Positions 17,996 through 26,215 of a stretch of DNA of 64,000 bases are shown piece after piece (position 1 is the stretch's first letter; the number at the start of each line of letters is the position of its first letter). The translations under genes and the position numbers were made by a program. The DNA comes from Paraburkholderia tuberum STM678 (GTDB lineage: Bacteria > Pseudomonadota > Gammaproteobacteria > Burkholderiales > Burkholderiaceae), in assembly GCF_902833905.1 (NCBI RefSeq), contig NZ_CADFGP010000001.1, positions 248,001 through 312,000 of the forward strand, in the 5' to 3' direction. The notes beneath the pieces are model-generated. The model had not been told where the DNA came from, did no database searches, and saw nothing but the letters and a program-made list of their open reading frames with translations.

Positions 17996-18265
17996 CAAAA
18001 TGACAATTCAGCCGACCCTGTCAGACACTCCTGCCTGGGCCCGGCCGGCTCGCTGCACGAGGGGGCGGCTGCCCAGGGAGCGTCGCTCGTCCGCGGCGCG
18101 TGCTGTAGAGAATGACGAACGCTGCGGCGCGGCACGCATAGCGAATGCGTGTCGGCAGCGGTGAACGGGACCGGGTTTCGAAGGGCAACGCAGGCGCACA
18201 TAGAACACCGTTCGCACGCGAGCGTAAGATGGAAGCGATTGATCGATGAGTTTCAAGGGGGCGCC

Positions 18266-18463
18266 ATGAAGCCGGTGTGCCCGCTGCACGGGCCAACGAC
18301 CATCGTCGGCACGAACGCGTATGGGTTTCCGATCTATGCGTGTTGTCGCGACGACGTTCCTTATGTCACGCCGCCGGACGCCTGTACGCGTGAACCGGCG
18401 CAACGCGGACAAGAATCGAAGCCGCCACCGCGGCAGCCTCAGGCAAACAAGGAACCACGCTGA
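18266..18463 (+). CDS. Small Cys-containing hypothetical protein
   Basis: A 65-residue protein starting at an ATG with a purine-rich ribosome site (caagggggcgcc). The N-terminal half has CPLHG and YACCRDDVPY, a spacing compatible with a small zinc knuckle. The C-terminal half is Pro/Gln/Arg-rich and looks disordered. No family recognised. The gene stands alone, facing the PI-PLC-like gene. Confidence 0.5.
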   Translation: MKPVCPLHGPTTIVGTNAYGFPIYACCRDDVPYVTPPDACTREPAQRGQESKPPPRQPQANKEPR

Positions 18464-18497
18464 CGTTCGCGGGCAACGTCATACCCGCAGCAAAACC

Positions 18498-19382
18498 TTA
18501 TCGGCTCCAGTTGCAGTCGATCAACGCATCAACGAGGCGCCAGTCCTGCCAGTCGCAAAAATCGAGCATCAGCGTGCCGCGTGGTTCCGGACGAGCCGCG
18601 AGTCGCTCCGCAAGTTGCTCGTGAATGCCGCGATGCCGTGTATCGCCACACGCCACGACGACCGGCGCCGCCGCCATCCCCGTGCCGCTGCAAAAGTTGA
18701 TGACCCACCGCTCGTCACACAGAGCGGGGGCGAGGTTCAACAGTGAATCGATGGCGCGCCATTTGTAAGCGATCGATGTCGGCACCGGCACGCGAAACTC
18801 GTCCTGAATGGTGAATGGCGCCGGCGCGACGTCGATATCGAACGTCGCGTTCTCGGGCCAAACTGTCAGGTCGATGCCGAGCGGCGCTTCACTCGCGAAG
18901 CGCCGCAGTAGCACGATGCTCCCGCGTGCTGCCTCCAGCCGCGGCCGCCCGGAAGCAAGGTGCCAGCGCACATCCGCATGTCTTTCCACATACCATTCGA
19001 AGGTCGCGGCAAATGCGCGGGCGCAGTCGCGCGCCGGCCATTCGTCCTTGACGGACATGACGATACATTCGCCGCAGTGAAGCGCGAGAAACTGCGCGCA
19101 TGTCCGCACCACATCGTCGAAAGTCAGATCCAGCGAGATGCCGCCATGATGAATCGCGAAGCGATCACGCACATGGCGGCAGCGGATGTCGAGGACCCGC
19201 ACGCCATGGTGCAACTGATCGTCGAGCGTGGCATGCTGCGTGCGCGCGAGCCGGTCATCGACCGTGTAGGCGCAGGTGTCATGGCTGCCCGGCAAGGTCA
19301 GTGCGGACAGCAAGCGGCTGCCATCGATGGCCGACATCCAGTCAGCCGGCGAAACGGTGTGATCAGTCAGGGCAGGGCGCAA
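18498..19382 (-). CDS. PI-PLC X-domain-like phosphodiesterase
   Basis: A 294-residue protein of the bacterial phosphatidylinositol-specific phospholipase C fold, which cleaves phosphoinositides by a His-His mechanism. The first catalytic His is in LTLPGSHDTCAY (His34, followed by Asp35), a conserved Arg region in VRVLDIRCRH, and the second His in FAIHHGGISL. The start is a TTG at 19382 with an AGAGG site upstream. No signal peptide is visible, unlike secreted bacterial PI-PLCs, so it may act in the cytoplasm. It is the last gene of the ABC importer operon, 56 bases after the second permease, a position that recalls UgpQ in glycerophosphodiester uptake. Confidence 0.82.
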   Translation of the reverse strand: MRPALTDHTVSPADWMSAIDGSRLLSALTLPGSHDTCAYTVDDRLARTQHATLDDQLHHGVRVLDIRCRHVRDRFAIHHGGISLDLTFDDVVRTCAQFLALHCGECIVMSVKDEWPARDCARAFAATFEWYVERHADVRWHLASGRPRLEAARGSIVLLRRFASEAPLGIDLTVWPENATFDIDVAPAPFTIQDEFRVPVPTSIAYKWRAIDSLLNLAPALCDERWVINFCSGTGMAAAPVVVACGDTRHRGIHEQLAERLAARPEPRGTLMLDFCDWQDWRLVDALIDCNWSR

Positions 19383-19438
19383 GAGAACCTCTGGATAAGC
19401 AAAGCGTCTGCTGCAGCGGCGGCGTGAAGTCGGAGCCC

Positions 19439-20290
19439 CTACTTCAACCCGCCCGAAAAGCCCTGCAGCAGATAGCGCTGCACATAGCCCGCGAGCAGAA
19501 GCGTCGGCACCGACGAAATCAGCCCCGCGCTCATCAGTTCACCCCAGTCGATGCCGTTCTCGGTCACATAACCCGCCATGGCGAGCGGCAGCGTGAAATG
19601 ACTCGGCGACGAGACGAACAACAGCGCCAGCAGAAACTCGTTCCACGCGATGATGAACACGAAGATGGCGGTGGCAACGAGACCTGGCGCGCACAGCGGC
19701 ACGACGATGAAGACGATGCGCTGCGCGAGGTTCGCGCCGTCGAGCGCCGCGGCCTCCTCGAATTCGATCGGCACGTCGCGCACGAACGGCAGCAACATCC
19801 AGATCGCCATCGGCAGCGCGTACAGCTGATAGGCGAGTATCAGCCCAAACAGCGAATCGAGCAGATGGAGCCACTTGGCCAGCGAAAACAGCGGTACGGC
19901 CACCGTAATCGGCGGCATCAGCTTCAGTGCCAGCACGAGCAGCAGGAACAGCAGATCGAGGCGCGCGGGAAATGCAAGCCGCGCGAGGCCATAAGCGGCC
20001 GGAAAAGCCAGCGCGAGCGCGAGCAACGTGGCGCCTGGCGCGACCCACACGGAGTTCAGCACCGACTGGGCCATGCCGCTTTCCCACACCGCCGCGAAAT
20101 GCTCGAACGTGGGCGCCGAAGGCCACAACGCGAGCGGATGGGCGAGGCGTTCCAGCGTCGGCGTGAAGGCCGCGCCAGCCATCCATATGCACGGCAGCAG
20201 CAACACCGCCAGCGCAGCGATCCGCAACAGCCCTCGCACCGCGGCAGCGGACGAGCGTCGCGCGAAACCCTGCAAGCGTGCGAGAGGCAT
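19439..20290 (-). CDS. ABC importer permease (MalG/UgpE type)
   Basis: A 283-residue inner-membrane permease with about six helices and the permease EAA loop (FEEAAALDGANLAQRIVFIV) that contacts the ATPase. Its ATG overlaps the stop of the upstream permease gene (ATGA), so translation is coupled. The longer in-frame reading back to 20809 is antisense noise. It forms the second half of a CUT1-type sugar or glycerophosphodiester importer. Confidence 0.92.
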   Translation of the reverse strand: MPLARLQGFARRSSAAAVRGLLRIAALAVLLLPCIWMAGAAFTPTLERLAHPLALWPSAPTFEHFAAVWESGMAQSVLNSVWVAPGATLLALALAFPAAYGLARLAFPARLDLLFLLLVLALKLMPPITVAVPLFSLAKWLHLLDSLFGLILAYQLYALPMAIWMLLPFVRDVPIEFEEAAALDGANLAQRIVFIVVPLCAPGLVATAIFVFIIAWNEFLLALLFVSSPSHFTLPLAMAGYVTENGIDWGELMSAGLISSVPTLLLAGYVQRYLLQGFSGGLK

Positions 20291-21159
20291 CAACGGTCGC
20301 GCTTGACGGCCGATTTCCATATGTATCCCGAGACCAGCACCGCGCACGTGAGCAGCATCAGTACCGAAGCCGCGCTGGCGGGTCCTACGTTGAAGAACCG
20401 GAAACCCGTGTCGTAGATGTACGTCGACAGCGTTTGCGTGGCATTGCCCGGACCGCCGCCCGTCAATGCGTACACCTTGTCGAACAGCTTGAAGGTGTCG
20501 ATCGAGCGCAGCAGCATCGCGAGGGCGACGTGGGGTGCAACGAGCGGCAGCGTGATGTATCGCAGGCACTGCCATTCGTTCGCGCCGTCGATGCGGGCCG
20601 CCTCGGCGATTTCCGGCGGAATCGACTGCAGCCCCGCGAGAATGATCAGGAATGCCATCGGCGTCCATTGCCAGACATCGACCAACATCAGCGACCAGAG
20701 CGCGAGGTGCGGATCGGATAACCAGGGCACCGCCGGCAGACCTGCCGCCGTGAGCAGCGCATTCAGGAAGCCGCGGTAATTGAGCCAATTGCGCCAGATG
20801 GCGGAGCACACGAGCGTGGAGAGCATCATCGGCAGCACGGCGAGCGGCAAGGCGATGCGCCGGCCCGGAAACGCGCGCACGAACAGCAGCGCGAGCGCGA
20901 GGCCGAACAGGACTTCAGCGAGCGAGGCCACGCTCATGAACTGGATCGTATTGACGAAACTCGTGCCGAACTCGCCGTCCGCAATGACCGATCGATAGTT
21001 GGCGAGCCCGATGAACGAGCGATGCCCCGACGCGTAATTCACCGAGAAAAACGAATCGATCAGCACGCGCGCCATCGGGTAGAGCGCCAGCACGCCGAGC
21101 ACGAGCGCGGCTGGGCTCATCAGGACGATCAGCGGCAGATAACGTCGCAATCCGCTCAT
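20290..21159 (-). CDS. ABC importer permease (MalF/UgpA type)
   Basis: A 289-residue inner-membrane permease with several clear membrane segments and the conserved loop IAEAARIDGANEWQCLRYIT. It pairs with the MalG-type permease it overlaps. The solute-binding protein gene lies 40 bases upstream in the same direction. No ATP-binding subunit is encoded in the cluster, so a shared ATPase (MsmK/UgpC-like) elsewhere must power it. Confidence 0.92.
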   Translation of the reverse strand: MSGLRRYLPLIVLMSPAALVLGVLALYPMARVLIDSFFSVNYASGHRSFIGLANYRSVIADGEFGTSFVNTIQFMSVASLAEVLFGLALALLFVRAFPGRRIALPLAVLPMMLSTLVCSAIWRNWLNYRGFLNALLTAAGLPAVPWLSDPHLALWSLMLVDVWQWTPMAFLIILAGLQSIPPEIAEAARIDGANEWQCLRYITLPLVAPHVALAMLLRSIDTFKLFDKVYALTGGGPGNATQTLSTYIYDTGFRFFNVGPASAASVLMLLTCAVLVSGYIWKSAVKRDR

Positions 21160-21199
21160 CGACTCTTTCCCACGCTTGTCTGCGCTGTCACCGCCGCTT

Positions 21200-22456
21200 T
21201 CACTGCAATGCGGCGTTGGCCTGGGCGATCTTCTGCGCCGCCTGATGCAAGGCTGCGTCGGGCGCGGCCTGCCCCGTCAGCGCGAGTTGCAACGCGTCGC
21301 CGAGAATCGCCTCGATCTGCTGCCAGTCTTTCACGCGAGGCCGCGCACGGCCCGCTTCGAGCGCCTTCAGCTGGTCCGGGTACCAGCGATACTGCTTGAC
21401 GAGCGTCGGATTGACGAAGACGCTCTTGCGCGTCGGCGGAATGCCGAGCACGGCCAGTTGTGTTTGCGTGGCCGACGAAGTCAGATAGGCGAGGAAATCC
21501 GCCGCCACTTTCGCATGTGCCGCATCTTTCGCAATACCCATTTGCCAGATGCCGAGCATCGGCGCCGGCCCCTTGACCTGACCGGGCGGCGGTTGCAGCG
21601 CGACCTGGCCGACGACGCGCGACTTCGCCGGATCGTCGAGCGCGGGCAGCCATGCGGGCCACACTTCGATGGCCTGCGCGGCCGTGCCGTCTTGCAGGGC
21701 GTCTCGCACTTCACCGGCGCCATATACGTCGACGTCCTTCGGCGCCCACTTCTTCAGGGCGAGCAGCATCTTCAGCGCGGCCAGCGCTTCGGGCGAATCG
21801 ATCGTGACCTTGCCGTTGGTGTCGACGACATCTCCGCCATAGGCCCACAGGATCGGCAGAAAACCGGTGACGATGGGGTTACCCTTCACGCCGCGAAACA
21901 CGACACCCGAGACGTCCTTGTCGGCAGTGCCGATGGTCTGCGCGATCTTCAGCACGTCGTCCCAACTGCGCGGCGGCTGCAGGCCGCGACTCGCGAGCAG
22001 ATCCTTGCGATAGGCGAACATCTCGACATTGCCGACGATCGGCATCGCGTACAAGGTTCCCGTCGACGTGCGTCCGAGGGAGATCGTGGACGTCACCATA
22101 TCGGCATCCGCGAGCGTGGCGGGCAGCGGCTGAAGCCATCCGTTGGCGATGAATTCGGGGGACCAGGTGTCGTCCATCATCACCAGGTCATAGGCGCGCG
22201 TGTTTTCGCGTAATGACAGCTTCAGTTTCTGATACAGGTCGTTGTTCGGCAGCTTCAGCAACTCGATATCGACGCCCGGGTGCTGTTTCTTGTAGCCGTC
22301 CACCGCCTGCGCGAGTCCGCGGCCGTAGATGTCGTCCCGGCCTGCGATCACGAGATCCGCGGCATGGGCACCAAGGGCGGCGATGGACAGGCAAGCCGCG
22401 ACGGAAGTCGCGCGCAGGCAGGCGAACAGGGTCGTCCGCTGGATCATTGAAGCCAT
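21200..22456 (-). CDS. Periplasmic solute-binding protein, family 1 (sugar type)
   Basis: A 418-residue extracellular solute-binding protein. A signal peptide (cleavage after GAHA) precedes the mature protein, which has family-1 hallmarks: GYKKQHPGVDIELLKLPNND, YDLVMMDDTWSPEFI, and LYAMPIVGNVEMFAYRKDLL. It captures the substrate for the two permeases downstream. The ATG at 22456 follows a GGAGG site; a second ATG at 22447 also fits. Sugars, polyols or phosphorylated polyols are typical ligands; the adjacent PI-PLC-like enzyme hints at an inositol- or glycerol-phosphodiester (inference). Confidence 0.93.
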   Translation of the reverse strand: MASMIQRTTLFACLRATSVAACLSIAALGAHAADLVIAGRDDIYGRGLAQAVDGYKKQHPGVDIELLKLPNNDLYQKLKLSLRENTRAYDLVMMDDTWSPEFIANGWLQPLPATLADADMVTSTISLGRTSTGTLYAMPIVGNVEMFAYRKDLLASRGLQPPRSWDDVLKIAQTIGTADKDVSGVVFRGVKGNPIVTGFLPILWAYGGDVVDTNGKVTIDSPEALAALKMLLALKKWAPKDVDVYGAGEVRDALQDGTAAQAIEVWPAWLPALDDPAKSRVVGQVALQPPPGQVKGPAPMLGIWQMGIAKDAAHAKVAADFLAYLTSSATQTQLAVLGIPPTRKSVFVNPTLVKQYRWYPDQLKALEAGRARPRVKDWQQIEAILGDALQLALTGQAAPDAALHQAAQKIAQANAALQ

Positions 22457-23029
22457 GGCTCTTGAATTCCTCCAGGGGAAAGGCGTATGCGTACGATGAG
22501 TCCAGAGCAACCCACCCCGTTTTCTTTGATCGCGCGCAGCGTTGCGAAAAATAGATGCCAGATGCGGCAGCGTGAATTGCAGCAACCTAGCATGACGTAC
22601 ATGTGTCAGCAAGCAGGGTTGCCGCGCAGTGTTCGGACCCGCACGCAGGCACGCTTGCCGCGTGGTCCGTTTCCGCGCCGCGACCGCCCTCGGCTGATCA
22701 TGGCGCGGATTGGTCCATTGAACCGCCGCACCAACCCCGCAAAGCGATGCGGCCACAATGCTTCGGATCACGAATGAGCGAGAGGACGAAGGCCGCTAAT
22801 CTCGCGGTCCATAGCCATTCGCTCTCACTATGGACAAACGACAAACCGCGTCCGGCGGCGCGGGCGGCAAAATTTTTTCCGCTCTGCACCATGAAATCCG
22901 TAGGGACCCGGTCATCGTTTGTACCGATTGAGCGCTGCGAGTCCCGTGAATATTGTTGTGTGCGCATTCTTCAAATGCTGCGATGTGGCGGGCAAATGTT
23001 GCTCAACGATCCTTTCGAATCGGAGATGC

Positions 23030-24298
23030 ATGATGTCCAGTAACAGTGTGTGGCGAAACTTTCATTGCGTCATCGCGACGGGGATGGTAGCGGCGGGCCT
23101 GGGTCTGCCGGCAGGCGCCCATGCGGCGGCAGAGCCGATCAAGATCGGCGTGATCAGCGAAGAATCCTCGGTGGCGGGCGCTTCGATCAGCAAGGCGGCG
23201 CAACTCGCCGCGGACCAGATCAACGCCAGCGGTGGCGTCGATGGCCGGCCCATCCAGATCGTCGCGTACGACGACCATTCATCGGCTTCGGACGGCGTGC
23301 GCGCCTTCCAGCGCGCGGCGACCCAGGACAAGGTGGTCGCTGTGATCGGCAGCTACATCAGCGAAGTGGCGCTCGCGATGGAGCCGTGGTCGGGACGCCT
23401 GAAGATGCCCTTCATTACGCCCGGCGCGGCTAGCAACGACATCTCGAAGCACGTTCACGACGACTACGACCACTACAAGTACACGTTCCACGGCTGGATG
23501 ACGTCGGCGTTCATCGCACAGTCCATCTGCGACTTCTCACACGACGTTCTGGTCGGCCAGTTCAAGATGAAAACGACGGTCGTCATGAGCGAGGACGCGG
23601 CGTGGACCAAGCCGCTCGACGAACGCTACCTCGAATGCCTGCCCAAAGCGGGGCTTCAGGTGCTCGATCACATCCGCTTCAATCCTGACACTTCCGACTT
23701 CACGCCGATCTTCAACCAGATCGAGGCGAAGCACCCCGATACGATCACCACCGGCATCAGCCACGTTGGCGTGCAGCCGACCGTGCAATGGCACGACCAG
23801 CAGGTGCCGATCCCGATGTCGGGCCAAAGCTCGCAGGCCACGACCACGAGCTTCTGGAAGGACACGAACGGCGCGACGGAAGGCGTGATCACGGCCTCGG
23901 CCGCGGCGCCGGGCGTGGCGATCACGCCGAAAACGATCCCTTTTACGGATGAGTATCAGAAGAAGTTCGGCGTTTCTCCGGCGTATTGCGGCTTCACGAG
24001 CTACGACCTCGTCTACATCCTCGCGGACGCGATCAAGCGCAACAAGGGCTCGACCGATCCGGACCGGATGGTCGACGCACTCGAGAAAACCGACTACGTG
24101 GGCACGATCGGACGCTGGCAGTTCTACGGCAAGAGCGATCAGTTCACGCACGCGCTGAAGTACGGGCCCGGCTATATCACGGGCATCGACCTGCAATGGC
24201 AAAACGGCAAGCAGGTTGCGATCTGGCCCAAGTCGATTGCCAACGGCGTGGTCAAATTCCCGACCTTCATGAAGGTGCAGCAGGCAAGCGCGAACTAG
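23030..24298 (+). CDS. Branched-chain-type ABC substrate-binding protein
   Basis: A 422-residue periplasmic binding protein of the Leu/Ile/Val-binding (LivK/AmiC) family. A signal peptide ends near GAHAA; the mature protein begins IKIGVISEESSVAGASISKA, the family's opening strand. GGAG precedes ATGs at 23030 and 23033. It heads a complete Liv-type operon (binding protein, LivH, LivM, fused LivG-LivF) reading rightward. Ligands of this family include amino acids, amides, urea and aromatic acids; the true substrate is not evident. Confidence 0.94.
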   Translation: MMSSNSVWRNFHCVIATGMVAAGLGLPAGAHAAAEPIKIGVISEESSVAGASISKAAQLAADQINASGGVDGRPIQIVAYDDHSSASDGVRAFQRAATQDKVVAVIGSYISEVALAMEPWSGRLKMPFITPGAASNDISKHVHDDYDHYKYTFHGWMTSAFIAQSICDFSHDVLVGQFKMKTTVVMSEDAAWTKPLDERYLECLPKAGLQVLDHIRFNPDTSDFTPIFNQIEAKHPDTITTGISHVGVQPTVQWHDQQVPIPMSGQSSQATTTSFWKDTNGATEGVITASAAAPGVAITPKTIPFTDEYQKKFGVSPAYCGFTSYDLVYILADAIKRNKGSTDPDRMVDALEKTDYVGTIGRWQFYGKSDQFTHALKYGPGYITGIDLQWQNGKQVAIWPKSIANGVVKFPTFMKVQQASAN

Positions 24299-24315
24299 CA
24301 GCGCGACGATCGCGA

Positions 24316-24350
24316 CTGTCCGGACCCGCGCGTAGCGAAGGCCCGGACAG
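24316..24350 (+). promoter_or_regulatory. Intercistronic hairpin after binding-protein gene
   Basis: CTGTCCGG (24316-24323) and CCGGACAG (24343-24350) form a perfect 8-bp stem with a 19-base loop in the 91-base gap between the binding-protein and LivH genes. It lacks a T-run, so it more likely stabilises or attenuates the mRNA, favouring high binding-protein expression. Confidence 0.55.
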
Positions 24351-24389
24351 CGCACGCATCGACACCTTAACCAACATGAAAGGCCGGGC

Positions 24390-25265
24390 ATGTTGCTACT
24401 GCAGATTCTCGTCGACGGCTTTGCGATCAGTTCGCTCTACGCGCTGGGCGCGATCGGTTTCACGTTGATCTTCGGCGTCTCCGGCATCTTGAATCTCGCG
24501 CACGGCGGCGTGATGCTGGTCGCGGCGCTGATGGGCTGGATGCTCGCGGGCGAGGCGGGACTTGGCACCTATCTCGGCACGCTGCTCGGCGTGTTGGCGG
24601 GTCTCGTGACGGCCTTCGTCACCTACCTGATGGTGGTGCGGCCCATTCAACGCTCGGCCGCGATTCCCGCCGAAGAGAAGGAAATCTTCGTGCTCACCGG
24701 CACGCTGCTGTGGGGCATCATGATCCAGCAGGGCATGGCGTGGCTATTCACCGACAACCCGGTGACGATGCGCCCGCTGATCAGCGGTGTGGCGATGGTC
24801 GGCAGCGTGCGCGTGCCGTTCAACGAAATCATGATCGCGGCGGTCTGCTGGGCCGTGATCGCCATGTTGTGGCTGTTCGTGAACCGCACGCGCGCGGGCA
24901 AGGCGCTGCTCGCGGCTTCGATGAACCCTCGTGGTCTCACGCTGCTCGGTTTCGAACTCTCCCGAATCTATCTTCTCGCGTGGAGCATCTATGGGGTGCT
25001 GGCCGGTATCGCGGGCGTGCTGCTCGCTTCGTTCCTCGGCGTGAGCACCAACAATGCGGGGCAGCTCACGGCCAGCGCATTCTCCATTGTGGTGCTGGGC
25101 GGGCTCGGCAGCGTGTCCGGTTCGCTAATGGCCGCGTATGTCGTCGGTTATCTGGAAACCATTACGGCCTATCTGATCGCGCCGACCCTGCGGCCGCTGC
25201 CCGCGTTGCTGCTGCTGGTGCTCGTGGTGTATGTAAGACCCCAGGGCTTCCTGGGACGCCGTTAA
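24390..25265 (+). CDS. livH: Liv-type ABC permease, LivH
   Basis: A 291-residue LivH permease with many hydrophobic helices. Family features include LYALGAIGFTLIFGVSGILN and LAHGGVMLVAALMGWMLAG at the N-terminus, and FSIVVLGGLGSVSGSLMAAY near the C-terminus. It forms the membrane channel with LivM, 23 bases downstream. Confidence 0.94.
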   Translation: MLLLQILVDGFAISSLYALGAIGFTLIFGVSGILNLAHGGVMLVAALMGWMLAGEAGLGTYLGTLLGVLAGLVTAFVTYLMVVRPIQRSAAIPAEEKEIFVLTGTLLWGIMIQQGMAWLFTDNPVTMRPLISGVAMVGSVRVPFNEIMIAAVCWAVIAMLWLFVNRTRAGKALLAASMNPRGLTLLGFELSRIYLLAWSIYGVLAGIAGVLLASFLGVSTNNAGQLTASAFSIVVLGGLGSVSGSLMAAYVVGYLETITAYLIAPTLRPLPALLLLVLVVYVRPQGFLGRR

Positions 25266-25288
25266 CAGTGCGAATGGAGCGTACCCCC

Positions 25289-26215
25289 ATGTCCGTTCTT
25301 CTCCGTTCGCGTGGCGCATGGATCGCCGTTGCGCTCGTCGCGATGGCGGCGACGTTGCCGTGGTGGCTTTCGGGCTACATCCTCGGCGTGCTCACGGTTG
25401 CGTATTACTTCGGCGTGTTCGCCATGTCGTGGGACCTGTTGTTCGGCTTTGCCGGCGAGGTCAACTTCGGGCCGACGTTCCTGATCGGACTCGGCGCCTA
25501 TTCGGCCGCGATCCTCGACGCCAGATGGGGTCTGCCCATACCCGTTTGCGTGCTCGCTGGCGGCGGCGTCGCGCTGGTGGGCGGTCTGCTGCTGGCGGTG
25601 CCCGCGCTGCGGTTGCGCGGTCCTTACTTCGGGCTGGTTACGCTCGTGGCCGTGCTGCTGCTGCAAAACGCCATCGTGATCTTTGCGGGCATAACTGGTG
25701 GCGAGATCGGCATGATGGTGCCGGACGTGATGTCGGTCGATGCGAACCATAACTACTGGATCGCGCTCGCGTTCCTGATCGTTTGCGCCGTCCTGCTGTT
25801 CGGCCTGTCGCGTTCGGCAGTCGGTCTGATCCTGCAGGCAAGCGGCCAGGACGCGACCGGCGCGCAGGCGCTGGGTTTCAATGTCACGCGACACAAGCTC
25901 GTGGCCTTTTGCATCAGCGCCGTTTTCTCCGGCGTGGCCGGCGCGATGCTGGTGTTCTACCAGGGCACGGCCTCCGTGAGCACGGTGGTGGATCTCAGCG
26001 TGGGAGTACAGATCATCATCGCGGCCGTGCTCGGCGGACGCCGCACGATACTCGGCGCGGTGCTCGGCTCGATCTTCCTGATCGTCGCCGGCGAGTTTCT
26101 GCGCCCGCTCGGCCAGCTCAACACATTCGTGGTCGCGGCGGTCGCACTGGCGGCGCTGCTGTTCTTTCCAGACGGTCTGCTCGGCAATCTGCTGCGTGCG
26201 AAGGAGCGCCAATGA
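25289..26215 (+). CDS. livM: Liv-type ABC permease, LivM
   Basis: A 308-residue LivM permease with about eight helices; FGFAGEVNFGPTFLIGLGAY and VPALRLRGPYFGLVTLVAVL are characteristic. The ATG at 25289 follows GGAG with good spacing; an ATG at 25274 would add five residues. Its stop overlaps the start of the fused ATPase gene (ATGA). Confidence 0.93.
   Translation: MSVLLRSRGAWIAVALVAMAATLPWWLSGYILGVLTVAYYFGVFAMSWDLLFGFAGEVNFGPTFLIGLGAYSAAILDARWGLPIPVCVLAGGGVALVGGLLLAVPALRLRGPYFGLVTLVAVLLLQNAIVIFAGITGGEIGMMVPDVMSVDANHNYWIALAFLIVCAVLLFGLSRSAVGLILQASGQDATGAQALGFNVTRHKLVAFCISAVFSGVAGAMLVFYQGTASVSTVVDLSVGVQIIIAAVLGGRRTILGAVLGSIFLIVAGEFLRPLGQLNTFVVAAVALAALLFFPDGLLGNLLRAKERQ

Larger units (their letters stand above)
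17050..18265. other. Long non-coding gap with AT-rich patch and palindromes
   Basis: About 1.2 kb with no convincing gene. Plus-strand open frames near 17180-17540 and 17870-18160 lack ribosome sites and protein-like composition. The stretch 17700-17790 is markedly AT-rich against the surrounding DNA and looks promoter-like. Two perfect palindromes of the same 6-3-6 layout occur at 17706-17720 and 17981-17995. A small RNA or distal regulatory region is possible. Confidence 0.5.

Noticed and set aside
19100..20416. 438-residue open frame opposite the ABC permease gene
   Set aside because: Gln/Arg/His-rich shadow of the MalG-type permease gene with no recognisable domain.
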